Origin: Thermomicrobiales bacterium
GTDB taxonomy: Bacteria > Chloroflexota > Chloroflexia > Thermomicrobiales > UBA6265
DNA length: 48,476 bases
Direction of reading: 5' to 3'
Assembly (NCBI GenBank): GCA_041390825.1
Contig: JAWKPF010000032.1
Span: 1-48,476 of the forward strand
Part shown: positions 40,719 to 48,476 of the stretch, piece by piece
Layout of the letters: each line of letters starts with the position of its first letter
Numbering within the stretch: position 1 is the first letter of the stretch
Notes under the pieces: model-generated
The model's input: the letters and a program-made list of their open reading frames with translations, nothing else
Databases searched by the model: none
Told to the model about the DNA's origin: nothing
Translations under genes and position numbers: made by a program

Positions 40719-42302
40719 CTAGCTCACCGTCAACGTGCCGACCATTCCGGCGTCCTTGTGGCCCGGGACACTGCAATAGTACTCATACTCCCCAGCAGGG
40801 GCGTTTACCGTCACGCTGCCTTCTTCGCCTGGATTGAGCGTGACGTGGATCTCTAACGCATCGATCGTGAAGTCGTGGACGGCCGCGCCCTGATTGACGA
40901 AATGCAGCTCGGTCGGTGTGTCGGCCGAGACCGTGATCTCCGTCGGATCGAAGTAGATATCGTGCATGTCGACCTCGATCGGCGCAGCGCTGGCGGCGGA
41001 GGCTCCATCACCTGCTGCGGCAGCGCCCTCCTCGGTCGAAGCGCTTTCCTCCTCGGCCGGCTCGGCTGCAGGCGCCGCGTCGCCACCAACGGTCAATGTG
41101 CCAACCATGCCGGCGTCCTTGTGGCCCGGAACGCTGCAGTAGATCTCATACTCGCCAGCAGCGGCAGTGATCGTCTCGGTGGCTTCCTCGCCTGGATTGA
41201 GCGTGACGTGGATTCCGAGCGCATCGATCGTGAAGTCGTGAACCGCTGCCCCTTGGTTGACGAGGTGAAGCTCCGTCGGGGTATCGGCCGCGATCGAGAT
41301 GTCAGCCGGATCGAAGTAGATGTCATGCATGTCGACTTCGACTGCCGCGCCGCCGGCGGCAGCTGGGGCCGCACCGGTTTCGGCAGGAGCTTCCTCGGTC
41401 GAAGCGGATTCTTCTTCGGCCGGGGCGGCAGCCGGGGCCGCATCCGCGCTCGCGATCATCTTGCCGACCATGCCGGCATCTTTGTGACCAGGAATGCTGC
41501 AGTAGTACTCGTATTCGCCGGCCGGAGCGGTCACCGTCTCGGTGGCTTCCTCGCCCGGATTGAGTGTGACGTGAATCCCGAGCGCGTCGATCGTGAAGTC
41601 GTGAACGGCCGCGCCCTTGTTCACAAAGTGAATTTCTGTCGGCGTATCGACCGGGATCGTGATCTCGGTTGGATCGAAGTAGATGTCGTGCATATCGACT
41701 TCGATCGCGCCGGTCCCGGAGGAAGCCGTCGTATCCTCAGCGGCCGCCTCCGTGGGCTCTTCCGCTGCTGCCCCTGGTGGCGGGGTGGGATAGCCACCGG
41801 ACGTTTCGATCGCGTGGTTGTAGACCTCGTTCCAATCTCCATGCTGGATGAGAAGCACGAGTTCGTTGATCTGCTCATCGTTCAGCGGTCCGCCGAGGGT
41901 GTCGCTGAACGCCGGCATGCGGTACGTCCCGTCAGGGTTCTTCAAACCGTTGTAAATGGTGTCGTGGATGATCGTCTCGCGGCCCTCGACGCCACCTGCA
42001 ACGGGAGTTCCCTGCGAGTTGATCCCTTCCTGGTTCAACGAGGTATTGACACCACCAAGCGCGGCGCCAATGCGTCCCGTGCCGGAAACGCCTGGTTCGG
42101 TATACCCCTCACCCGCCGGTCCGTGGCATGGCAGGCAGAGCGAGATGAACGTGGTCATGCCGCGTTCGATCGCAATTTCCTGCTGTTCTTCGGCCTCAGC
42201 CTTGATGCGGTTGTCTTCGTCACCGAGATAGAGGAAGAGCACTGTCGAAAGTGCCACCAACCCTACGATGACGACCGTCGCCATCCGTTGAACCGATCCC
42301 AC
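40719..42302 (-). CDS. Membrane-anchored cytochrome c fused to three cupredoxin domains
   Basis: 527 residues. Residues about 8-26 form an N-terminal membrane anchor. A monohaem cytochrome c domain follows, with CLPCH at 56-60 and a likely axial Met129 in YRMPAF. Then come three repeated cupredoxin domains (about 199-284, 321-406, 441-527), joined by Ala/Glu/Ser/Pro-rich linkers. Each domain has a complete type-1 copper set: His234, Cys268, His273, Met278; His355, Cys389, His394, Met399; His476, Cys510, His515, Met520. Each starts with the same VDMHDIYFDP block. The gene follows the Rieske gene in the bc-complex operon. It could take the place of cytochrome c1 and pass electrons by its copper domains to a terminal oxidase. 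Nothing like this exact layout is known to me. Confidence 0.9.
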   Translation of the reverse strand: MGSVQRMATVVIVGLVALSTVLFLYLGDEDNRIKAEAEEQQEIAIERGMTTFISLCLPCHGPAGEGYTEPGVSGTGRIGAALGGVNTSLNQEGINSQGTPVAGGVEGRETIIHDTIYNGLKNPDGTYRMPAFSDTLGGPLNDEQINELVLLIQHGDWNEVYNHAIETSGGYPTPPPGAAAEEPTEAAAEDTTASSGTGAIEVDMHDIYFDPTEITIPVDTPTEIHFVNKGAAVHDFTIDALGIHVTLNPGEEATETVTAPAGEYEYYCSIPGHKDAGMVGKMIASADAAPAAAPAEEESASTEEAPAETGAAPAAAGGAAVEVDMHDIYFDPADISIAADTPTELHLVNQGAAVHDFTIDALGIHVTLNPGEEATETITAAAGEYEIYCSVPGHKDAGMVGTLTVGGDAAPAAEPAEEESASTEEGAAAAGDGASAASAAPIEVDMHDIYFDPTEITVSADTPTELHFVNQGAAVHDFTIDALEIHVTLNPGEEGSVTVNAPAGEYEYYCSVPGHKDAGMVGTLTVS

Positions 42303-42373
42303 TCGCTTGATCTCCTTGCGTTCGACCGCGAAACGCGCCGCAGTCGGTCAGAAAGCGCTGGCGCCCAACCAGC

Positions 42374-42991
42374 CTACGGATATGGGACGGCTTGGTCTGG
42401 ATTGAAGTCGTGCCTGGTGGTCGGCGACCCGGTGTTGACCTCGACATCGCCAGTGGGAAGCACCGTGACCGGGAAATAGTCGAGCGGTCTCGGCGCCGGA
42501 CCTGATTCCTTCACTCCGTTCTCGAAGAAAATCGATCCGTGACACGGGCAATGGAAGCGATCCTCTGACGGAACCCACGGAACAGTGCAACCCAGGTGTG
42601 TGCACTTCCAATAGAGCGCCATCAGCCCCTCTTCGAGATTCACCAGGTAGAACTTGCCGGGCGTATAGGTGAACGGCTCTCCGCCAACCTCCGGCACATC
42701 GGCCGCCGAGACAGTGAGAACGCTGCCGAAGGCGCCGATCTTGTTCGGCCAAAAGAACCGCACGAAACCGGCAGCGAATTGCGCAAGGACGATCAGAACC
42801 GCCCCGAGCGCAGCGTTGCGGACGAAGTTCCGCCGCGATACGACATTGTTGATTGCCTTCGGAACACTGCTGAGGTGCCCAAAGGCCCAGACGGCCGATG
42901 CCGCCGCCACGCCGATGATGGCTCCAATCCCGCTGCGTTTCACCGAATGCTTCTCTCCTCTGTCCCGATCCGAATCCTGGTTGTTCGCCAA
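42374..42991 (-). CDS. Rieske iron-sulfur protein of a cytochrome bc complex
   Basis: 205 residues. A twin-arginine-like segment SRRNFVRNAALGAVL (about residues 52-66) leads into a membrane anchor, typical of Rieske proteins sent through Tat. The 2Fe-2S motifs are CTHLGC (residues 130-135) and CPCHGS (148-153), with the usual Gly-Pro loop after (SGPAPRPL). An extra hydrophobic stretch (IGAIIGVAAASAVWAFG) precedes the Tat-like motif. It carries electrons from quinol to the c-type carrier. It lies 13 bases after the subunit IV gene and 71 bases before the cytochrome c-cupredoxin gene. Confidence 0.94.
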   Translation of the reverse strand: MANNQDSDRDRGEKHSVKRSGIGAIIGVAAASAVWAFGHLSSVPKAINNVVSRRNFVRNAALGAVLIVLAQFAAGFVRFFWPNKIGAFGSVLTVSAADVPEVGGEPFTYTPGKFYLVNLEEGLMALYWKCTHLGCTVPWVPSEDRFHCPCHGSIFFENGVKESGPAPRPLDYFPVTVLPTGDVEVNTGSPTTRHDFNPDQAVPYP

Positions 42992-43004
42992 TTCGACCGG
43001 CGAC

Positions 43005-43793
43005 CTAGTGATGCGTCAGCGGCAGGTCCCACGGCCAGGTCAAGTCTTGCCCCACGCCACGGAACGATGTACCGAAGATGGTCAGGATCCAATAGCCCAC
43101 ATAGAAGCCCGTGAAGAGCGCGATGATCATTTCGCGCCGCGTGGGCTTGAAGATGAAATGGACCAAAATCATGAGCGTCGCAATTCCGCCGAGCATCACG
43201 ATCGAGGGCATGATGATTTCGGTGAACTCGCGCGGCGCGCCCTTGTCAGCCAGGTAGCTGCCGAGCCCAAAGACCGTGCCTCGCCCCTGCTTCTCATCGA
43301 GGAGGATGAGGCTGACAATCACGACCAATGTGAATATCGTGGTAAAGCCGATGATCTTGCGGCCCTTGGCGGACGTGCCAAGGATGCCGACACCGAGCGG
43401 ACTACGGTCGACATAGGGGATCGCCGCAAGCGCCAGCAGCGTGAGCGACGGAACGATCACGCCGGCCAGCCCGGGATCCATATGCAGGAGCAACTCCTGC
43501 ATATTGAGGAAGTACCAGGGCGCCTTGGACGGATTGGGTGTCTGATTGGGGTTCGCGCGCGCCAGCAGGGGCGCATTCACGAAAATGGACAGGAACGTCA
43601 GGATCAAGAGGAAGACCGCTGCGCAGACTGCCTCGACGACGACCAGCGATGGCCAAACCATGACCTCGTCATCGGCAAGGTCGGTCGGCCGTGCGAGCGC
43701 GCGACCACGCACCAGCTCGAGCAGCTTCTGACGCTTTGCTTCATCGATTTGATTCTGGGGCTGTGTCGGTTGGCCCTGCACCAGTTCCGCCAT
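43005..43793 (-). CDS. Cytochrome b, C-terminal half (subunit IV/QcrC-like)
   Basis: 262 residues. An N-terminal soluble stretch rich in Gln and Arg is followed by several membrane helices. The block PNPSKAPWYFLNMQELLLHM marks the quinol-oxidation (Qo) loop; the usual PEWY reads APWY here. Further helices include IVPSLTLLALAAIPY and IMPSIVMLGGIATLMI. This is the split C-terminal half of cytochrome b, as in b6f and Firmicutes-type menaquinol complexes. There is no haem c motif, so it is not a QcrC-type fusion with cytochrome c. The gene lies between cytochrome b6 and Rieske genes. Confidence 0.9.
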   Translation of the reverse strand: MAELVQGQPTQPQNQIDEAKRQKLLELVRGRALARPTDLADDEVMVWPSLVVVEAVCAAVFLLILTFLSIFVNAPLLARANPNQTPNPSKAPWYFLNMQELLLHMDPGLAGVIVPSLTLLALAAIPYVDRSPLGVGILGTSAKGRKIIGFTTIFTLVVIVSLILLDEKQGRGTVFGLGSYLADKGAPREFTEIIMPSIVMLGGIATLMILVHFIFKPTRREMIIALFTGFYVGYWILTIFGTSFRGVGQDLTWPWDLPLTHH

Positions 43794-43855
43794 TTCGCCG
43801 TGCTCCCGTTGATCCTTGTCCTACGTCGTCTACAGGTTCAGTGATCTGGCCGCGA

Positions 43856-44584
43856 CTACAGCGGACCGGAAATGCCGCCATCCTTGCGGATGCGCCAGAA
43901 GTGCACAGCCATCAGGAACGCTGCAATGAGCGGCAGGAAGATGACATGGAGGGTGTAGAAGCGGATCAGGGTTGGCTGACCAATTTCCTTGCCACCCTTG
44001 AGCAGGAAGTCGACCTTGGGGCCGAGGATCGGGGCCGCGCCGCCGATCTGCGTGCCGACCGTAATCGCCCAGTAGGCCAGCTGATCCCAGGGGAGCAAAT
44101 AGCCGGTGAACGATAGGAGGAAGGTCACCACGAGCAGCAGCACGCCGATGACCCAGTTGAATTCACGCGGCGGCTTGTACGAGCCGGTGTAGAAGACGCG
44201 GCCCATATGAAGGAAGACCGCAATCACCATGCCCTGGGCGGACCAGCGGTGCATGTTGCGCATCAGCTGCCCGAAGGTCACGCTGGCTTCGATGTCCTTC
44301 ATGCTTTGGTACGCCTGGTCCGATGAGGGGACGTAATAGAACATGAGCAAGACGCCGGTCAGCACCAACACCAGGAACATGAAGAACGACAACCCGCCGA
44401 GACAGAACGTATAGGTCACCTTGGTGGCGTACCGCTTGATCTTGACCGGGTGGATATGCAGGAAAACGTTGCTGGCGATGATCAGCGCCTGGTTGCGCTG
44501 ATTGTCCGGATAGCCATGGCGGACGACGGAACGCCATACCGATGAGCTGGTGATGCGATCGGCAAGCGTTTGCTCGCGTCTCAT
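43856..44584 (-). CDS. Cytochrome b6-type subunit of a bc complex
   Basis: 242 residues, first gene of the bc-complex operon, with a GGAGGG ribosome-binding site. The bis-histidine haem ligands are H112/H126 (MHRWSAQGMVIAVFLHMGR) and H213/H228 (LHVIFLPLIAAFLMAVHFW). The H-x14-H spacing in the second pair is the b6 type, not the mitochondrial H-x13-H. Cys61 in FCLGGLSFF sits where cytochrome b6 binds haem ci covalently. The Qo-proximal FTGYLLPWDQLAYWA segment is intact. It receives electrons from quinol. Confidence 0.93.
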   Translation of the reverse strand: MRREQTLADRITSSSVWRSVVRHGYPDNQRNQALIIASNVFLHIHPVKIKRYATKVTYTFCLGGLSFFMFLVLVLTGVLLMFYYVPSSDQAYQSMKDIEASVTFGQLMRNMHRWSAQGMVIAVFLHMGRVFYTGSYKPPREFNWVIGVLLLVVTFLLSFTGYLLPWDQLAYWAITVGTQIGGAAPILGPKVDFLLKGGKEIGQPTLIRFYTLHVIFLPLIAAFLMAVHFWRIRKDGGISGPL

Positions 44585-44790
44585 GCGGTGCCCTCCTTCT
44601 GGGGAGATCCCCTACCCGGGACGTTTCTTTTCGATCGATCCGCGGATCTTCTCACTAGACCCGCTGCATCCGGGGCCGCGCCCCGTCTGCTGTCTCGATC
44701 TTCGCCATTGTTGCCGATTTTCTGCGACCGTGCTTGTGCACATGAGCAGGTTCGAATGCTCTTCGCATCGAACCGATTCCACACGGTCGT

Positions 44791-44867
<77 letters not shown>

Positions 44868-44951
44868 TTTTCGGCGTCGCGATTCTACCACAGCGATCGC
44901 CGATCTCTCGTGAATCTCGACCCCTTCTTCAAAGCGGTCGGAAGCGACGGT

Positions 44952-45332
44952 CTAGACGAGCGCGACGCACTCCACTTCCACGAGCACACCGAGCGGCAGC
45001 TTGGCCACCTGGACGGTTGAACGGGCTGGCGGATCGGAGGTGAAATAGGTGGCATAGATACTGTTGAACGTGGCGAAATCGTTCAGATCGGCGAGAAAGC
45101 AGGTAGTCTTCACCGCTCTGTCGAGCGAGGAACCAGATGCTGCCAGCACTGCAGTGAGGTTCTCCATCACCTGAGTCACCTGCTCCGTGATTCCCCCCTC
45201 GACGACCTTGGCAGTCGCTGGGTCGACCGGAATGACTCCGGAAGTGAACACAAAGCCATTGGCTACGACAGCCTGTGAATATGGGCCAATGGCAGCGGGC
45301 GCCTTGTCCGTCGACACGATGTTCTTGCTCAT
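44952..45332 (-). CDS. ridA: RidA family enamine/imine deaminase
   Basis: 126 residues from the ATG at 45332 (MSKNIVSTDKAPAAIGPYSQAV), with a GGGAG ribosome-binding site; the open frame upstream to 45506 is not homologous. It has the family's IGPYSQAV, FTSGVIPVDP, QVMENLTAVLAASG, TTCFLADLNDFATFN and the C-terminal ARSTVQVAKLPLGVLVEVECVA. The catalytic Arg of RidA proteins is present in ARSTVQV. It hydrolyses reactive enamines and imines formed by PLP enzymes to ketoacids and ammonia. No partner gene adjoins it. Confidence 0.95.
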   Translation of the reverse strand: MSKNIVSTDKAPAAIGPYSQAVVANGFVFTSGVIPVDPATAKVVEGGITEQVTQVMENLTAVLAASGSSLDRAVKTTCFLADLNDFATFNSIYATYFTSDPPARSTVQVAKLPLGVLVEVECVALV

Positions 45333-45826
45333 CACTCTCCCTGTCTGTTGCGAACCGAACGCTTCCCTGAGCGCAATTATCGAAGATGTCACGATCTCGA
45401 TCGATCGGATATCCGCGGTTCGCTGCTTTTCGGCGCCTGATTCCCAGGCCTGACCGGACGCAATCCGGGATGAACCCGTCGATGGCAGGAGCCAGACAGC
45501 AAGCAAGAATACCGACCCACCGGTCAGGACCCGAAGAGATCAGATCGAGACCATTTCAGCTGAAGATCGACCGGCTGCCCCTCTTCTCACTGCGGGATAT
45601 GAAGCCAAACGCATGCGCAGACGCAGCACCAGAAACCGAATCGGCTGGCGAGTACGCGATCGCCGATGACGTGCACCTGGCGGAATGGGGAACCGGCCAC
45701 GAGCGATCTTCTGTGACTTTGCGGAAAATTGATTTTGCTATCGAACGGCATATATGATTCGACATCCGGCGCTCCATACGCCGTTTTTCATGCTCGCACC
45801 GAAAAGGATGGACCTCGCAACGGCCT
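45333..45826. other. Intergenic region with a candidate promoter for the VanW gene (45729-45758)
   Basis: 494 bases between divergent ridA and the VanW gene. Open frames here look like chance frames. TTGATT (45729-45734), 18 bases, then TATGAT (45753-45758) on the plus strand is a fair sigma-70-type match about 70 bases before the ATG at 45827, in a locally AT-rich stretch. I see nothing else. Confidence 0.45.
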
Positions 45827-48103
45827 ATGAGCATTTCACTTAAGGGTCTCACCGCCGGCAAGGCCGATTTCAAGGACGCGAGCAGCAGCGCTCGTCCCCG
45901 CGATCTGCATCAGGTTGGCCGAGTGCTGACATCGCTCTTCTTCGGAGCTTTGCTTCTGGTCGGCGCGGCCATCATCGGTCTCCTCCTTTACGGCTTCTCC
46001 CACACAAACCAAATCTACGAGGGCGTGTCGGTCGGCGGCATCGACGTGGGCGGAATGTCACGCACCGAAGCCCGCGCCGCAGTGGCTCGAACCTTTGCAG
46101 ACGCTGCCTCGAGCCCCGTGCTGCTGGTCAGCGATGACAAGAAGTTCTATTTCGATCCTGCCGCCTCCGGCATCGATGTCGATACCGAAGCATCGCTCGA
46201 CGCCGCGTTCGACTATGGACGCTCCGGATCTATCTGGTCGCGGACGCAGGATTGGGCTGGCGCGTTGCTGCATGGTCGCGACGTGCCGATGCAGTTGAAG
46301 CTGGACACTGCCAGGATCGACGCGACCCTGCAGGGCGCCGCTCTCCAACTTGTGCGCGATCCTCAGCCAGCCTATCTGACGTATGACGACACCGGAAATC
46401 CAACGATTGTGCCGGAACTGCCAGGAGTCTCGTTCGACGCCGAGGCGACTCGCGACCTCATCATCCAGCGGGTGCTCTCACATTCGAGTGAGCCAGTGAC
46501 GCTGGTTACGTCGATTCAGCAAGCCGATACCAAGGTCGAGGACTTGCAGACAGGCGTGGCGCAGATCGAAACGCTGATGCAGTCGCCGCTTGTTGTAGGC
46601 GGACCCGACACGTCGTGGAGTATCGATCCGACGCAGATGCAGTCGCTGCTTTCCTTTAAGAAGGGCGACGAAACGGTCGAGGTCGATCGTGCTGGGGTGG
46701 AAGCATTCGTTGGCCAGATCGCCAGCGCAATGGACAGACCCGCCAAGGACGCGGGCATCACGGTCGACGACAATGGCAAGTTGGCCGCTCTGCCGGGGCA
46801 GTCGGCGATCGCAGTTGACCAGGCCGCCACGGCTGACGCAATCGTCGCTGCGTTGCAAACCGGCACCCATGATGTCGAGCTGATCTACTCCACGACCCCG
46901 CAGGAGATACCAGACGCCGTAGCCCAGGCGGCTGCCGAGCGCGGGGAAGCGCTCCTGGATGCCGGCGTTACCGTTACCTGGGACGGCGGCTCAGTCCAAC
47001 TCGAGCGAGCGGATCTGTTGAAGGCTTTGACGGTCAGGATTCGTGAGGGCCAGGACGACCCGTTCGTCTTTGGATTCGATGGCTCCATCTTCGAGCAGGA
47101 ACTCGCGCAGACATTCAAGAACATCAATGTTGCAGTCAAAGAGCCCCGTCTGCGCCTGGTCGACGGTGTCATCATCCCAGCGCAAAAGGGGGAGAACGGC
47201 AAGGAGGTCGATGTCGAGGCATCGATCTCCGCGATTGTTGCCGCCGCAACCGCTGGCGAAGGCAAGGCCGAGCTCACGGTGAAGACCGTCGAACCGACGC
47301 TGTCGATGCCCGTCATCAGTCAGATCTATCTCGGTGATGTGCTCGCGGAGTCGTCCACCTACTATGGAGATTCGAGCGACGCCCGGCGCAACAACGTAGA
47401 GGTCGCAGCTGGGCTTCAGAACGGTTGGCTGATTGCTCCGGGCGCGCAGTTCTCCTACGCCGAGTTCGTTGGCGGGGTCACCGAAGATCAGGGGTTCGTC
47501 ACCGGTTTCGGCATCGTCGATGACGGCGCAGGCGGCGTGACGACGGCTCCGGTTATTGGCGGGGGAATCTGCCAGGTTTCGACGACGATTTTCCAGGCCG
47601 CATTCTGGGCCGGGATGCAGATCGATGAGCGCTACAGCCATCCTTACTGGATCCAGACGTACGGTGAACCGCCGCGTGGCATGAAGGGCCTCGATGCAAT
47701 GGTCAACATCGACGAGGTCAACGGCACACTTGACTTCAGGTTCACCAACACGACCGGGAATTGGATTGCGGTCGAGGTGGTCGACGACGGCGCCGTTCTT
47801 ACCGCACGTATTCTTGGCACCGATCCCGGATGGGCTGTCGACGTAAGCCAGCCAGAGATCACAGATGTGATCAAGCCGGACACGAGCACACAGTACACAG
47901 AATCGCCGGAGCTGGAAGAAGGCACCAAGCTCCAGGTGGAGTACGCGCAAGAAGGGTTCACTGCGACGATTCATCGGACGGTCACCGACAAAAATGGCAA
48001 AGTCCTGGCAGACGGCGATCTTGTCGGCAGCTACGCTGCGTCCGAAAACACGATTCTCGTTGGCACCCGAACCGGTTCCCCCACGCCCGAGGCAAGCGAG
48101 TAG
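45827..48103 (+). CDS. VanW family protein with peptidoglycan-binding domains
   Basis: 758 residues. After a charged 30-residue cytoplasmic tail, residues about 32-56 are a membrane anchor (VLTSLFFGALLLVGAAIIG). The extracytoplasmic part opens with the YEGVSVGGIDVGGMSRTEARAA block and has repeated segments like the PG_binding_4 family (two copies, roughly residues 65-220 and 285-480). The VanW domain follows at about residues 510-640 (STYYGDSSDARRNNVEVAA, GGGICQVSTTIFQA). A C-terminal beta-rich region and Thr/Pro/Glu-rich tail end the protein. VanW relatives accompany some vancomycin-resistance clusters and cell-wall proteins, role unclear. A cell-envelope function is likely; resistance is not implied. 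Confidence 0.92.
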   Translation: MSISLKGLTAGKADFKDASSSARPRDLHQVGRVLTSLFFGALLLVGAAIIGLLLYGFSHTNQIYEGVSVGGIDVGGMSRTEARAAVARTFADAASSPVLLVSDDKKFYFDPAASGIDVDTEASLDAAFDYGRSGSIWSRTQDWAGALLHGRDVPMQLKLDTARIDATLQGAALQLVRDPQPAYLTYDDTGNPTIVPELPGVSFDAEATRDLIIQRVLSHSSEPVTLVTSIQQADTKVEDLQTGVAQIETLMQSPLVVGGPDTSWSIDPTQMQSLLSFKKGDETVEVDRAGVEAFVGQIASAMDRPAKDAGITVDDNGKLAALPGQSAIAVDQAATADAIVAALQTGTHDVELIYSTTPQEIPDAVAQAAAERGEALLDAGVTVTWDGGSVQLERADLLKALTVRIREGQDDPFVFGFDGSIFEQELAQTFKNINVAVKEPRLRLVDGVIIPAQKGENGKEVDVEASISAIVAAATAGEGKAELTVKTVEPTLSMPVISQIYLGDVLAESSTYYGDSSDARRNNVEVAAGLQNGWLIAPGAQFSYAEFVGGVTEDQGFVTGFGIVDDGAGGVTTAPVIGGGICQVSTTIFQAAFWAGMQIDERYSHPYWIQTYGEPPRGMKGLDAMVNIDEVNGTLDFRFTNTTGNWIAVEVVDDGAVLTARILGTDPGWAVDVSQPEITDVIKPDTSTQYTESPELEEGTKLQVEYAQEGFTATIHRTVTDKNGKVLADGDLVGSYAASENTILVGTRTGSPTPEASE

Positions 48104-48138
48104 CCGGGCTGTTGTTCCGAACAAGGCGATTGCATAAG

Positions 48139-48164
48139 AAGGGGCGCCGTTCTGGCGCCCTTTT
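48139..48164 (+). terminator. Rho-independent terminator of the VanW gene
   Basis: GGGCGCC (48142-48148), a 5-base loop, GGCGCCC (48154-48160) and TTTT (48161-48164). The stem starts 38 bases after the stop codon. It separates the VanW gene from the strong promoters that follow. Confidence 0.88.
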
Positions 48165-48215
48165 GCACAGGATTCACCGTTCCTTCACCGACCGAACGAT
48201 CGGCCCGATCCATCC

Positions 48216-48245
48216 TTGACTTGGGTTTCGAAAGCGTGGTAGATT
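48216..48245 (+). promoter_or_regulatory. Promoter P1, likely of an rRNA operon
   Basis: TTGACT (48216-48221), 18 bases, then TAGATT (48240-48245). The -10 flank GCGTGGTAGATT(G)AGCGGCC is nearly identical to that of the second promoter about 98 bases downstream. Two repeated strong promoters followed by a long leader are typical of rRNA operons. Confidence 0.75.
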
Positions 48246-48314
48246 GAGCGGCCTTCGCAAGAGGGACGCGCATCGATCTTGATCGTAGACGCGCACAGAT
48301 GACTTGATCTTTCC

Positions 48315-48343
48315 TTGACACCTACGACGGTGCGTGGTAGATT
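48315..48343 (+). promoter_or_regulatory. Promoter P2, likely of an rRNA operon
   Basis: TTGACA (48315-48320, perfect -35), 17 bases, then TAGATT (48338-48343). The bases around the -10 match P1 in 19 of 20 positions (GCGTGGTAGATT, one variable base, AGCGGCC). It is the better of the two promoters. Confidence 0.8.
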
Positions 48344-48476
48344 AAGCGGCCCTCATATTGAGGGTGGCGCTATTGGCTGTGGCCAAAAGCGCAGCACCTT
48401 GACAGGTTGGTTGCCAGGCCAGGCACGACGACGAGACCGGGGGATCGGAAGCGATCCGGGTGGTCCGTTGGGAGTG
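48344..48476 (+). other. Transcribed leader with small stem-loops, running off the right edge
   Basis: No coding frame. Three small hairpins can be drawn: CCCTCA/TGAGGG just after P2 (about 48350-48364), TTGGC/GCCAA (48373-48386) and GGATCG/CGATCC (48442-48457) with a GAAG loop. A further TTGACA at 48399 has no -10 partner. This looks like the leader of an rRNA operon, but the 16S gene itself is not inside the window. Confidence 0.5.

Noticed and set aside
45386..45873. Open frames in the gap before the VanW gene (both strands)
   Set aside because: No ribosome-binding sites or recognisable motifs; one overlaps the VanW start codon.
45827..48103. Vancomycin resistance determinant
   Set aside because: Only the VanW domain is shared; no vanHAX-type ligase or reductase genes are present, so resistance is not supported.
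48399..48404. Third TTGACA as a further rRNA promoter
   Set aside because: No -10-like hexamer at 16-19 bases downstream.

Overview
The window reads as a high-GC (about 60% by eye) bacterial chromosome segment. The best guess is a Thermomicrobiales-like member of the Chloroflexota. This rests on the mix of families: hydantoinase A/B with DUF917, an acyl-CoA dehydrogenase/thiolase/Etf block, a b6-type bc complex without a conventional cytochrome c1, a long VanW/peptidoglycan-binding protein and a two-domain KaiC-like ATPase. No rRNA gene is visible, so the lineage is an inference. There are no insertion sequences, phage genes or CRISPR arrays; it looks like core chromosome with several catabolic operons.

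Layout. (1) 1-8228, plus strand: a tight operon with a truncated DUF917 gene, a DUF6092-like small protein, a nitroreductase-family protein, a second DUF917 gene, hydantoinase/oxoprolinase HyuA and two tandem HyuB paralogues. It is probably an ATP-dependent ring-opening or carboxylation pathway for an unknown substrate. (2) 8276-16008, minus strand: acyl-CoA dehydrogenase, thiolase, gamma-carbonic-anhydrase-like protein, enoyl-CoA hydratase, EtfB, exonuclease III, EtfA and FixC. This is acyl-CoA oxidation coupled through ETF to the quinone pool. (3) 16243-21829, minus strand: housekeeping genes birA, tRNA-Gln/glmU/prs, CIRCE-controlled dnaJ and an ADP-ribosylglycohydrolase homologue. (4) 21969-24638, plus strand: YtcJ-like amidohydrolase, UPF0173 hydrolase and a small unknown protein. 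(5) 24691-30348, minus strand: a peptide/opine-type ABC importer (binding protein and two permeases, no ATPases) with a DAO-family flavoenzyme and a frameshifted SDR. (6) 30823-34591: tRNA-Arg, an isolated nuoB, a formyltransferase-like gene, yggX and an ATP-grasp ligase. (7) 35005-37733: a small coiled-coil-like protein, a two-domain KaiC-like ATPase (frameshifted) and an HTH-receiver regulator. (8) 37968-39863: LhgO-like oxidase and two small membrane proteins. (9) 39902-44584, minus strand: a menaquinol/quinol bc-type complex operon (cytochrome b6, subunit IV, Rieske, a cytochrome c fused to three cupredoxin domains, a small membrane protein), followed by a zinc-ribbon protein. (10) 44791-48476: tRNA-Val, ridA, a VanW protein, a terminator and two near-identical tandem promoters that probably drive an rRNA operon just beyond the right edge.

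How the parts connect. The acyl-CoA, DAO and LhgO flavoenzymes remove electrons from imported or internal organic acids and amines. ETF and FixC would pass those from the acyl-CoA dehydrogenase to quinone. The bc complex would oxidise the quinol and could hand electrons to its multi-copper cytochrome. The most unusual items are the cytochrome c with three type-1 copper domains inside the bc operon, and the DUF917/DUF6092/nitroreductase/HyuA/HyuB/HyuB operon. Two genes (SDR and KaiC-like) each carry an apparent single-base deletion that breaks an otherwise intact reading frame. Either they are recent pseudogenes or the sequence has indel errors.
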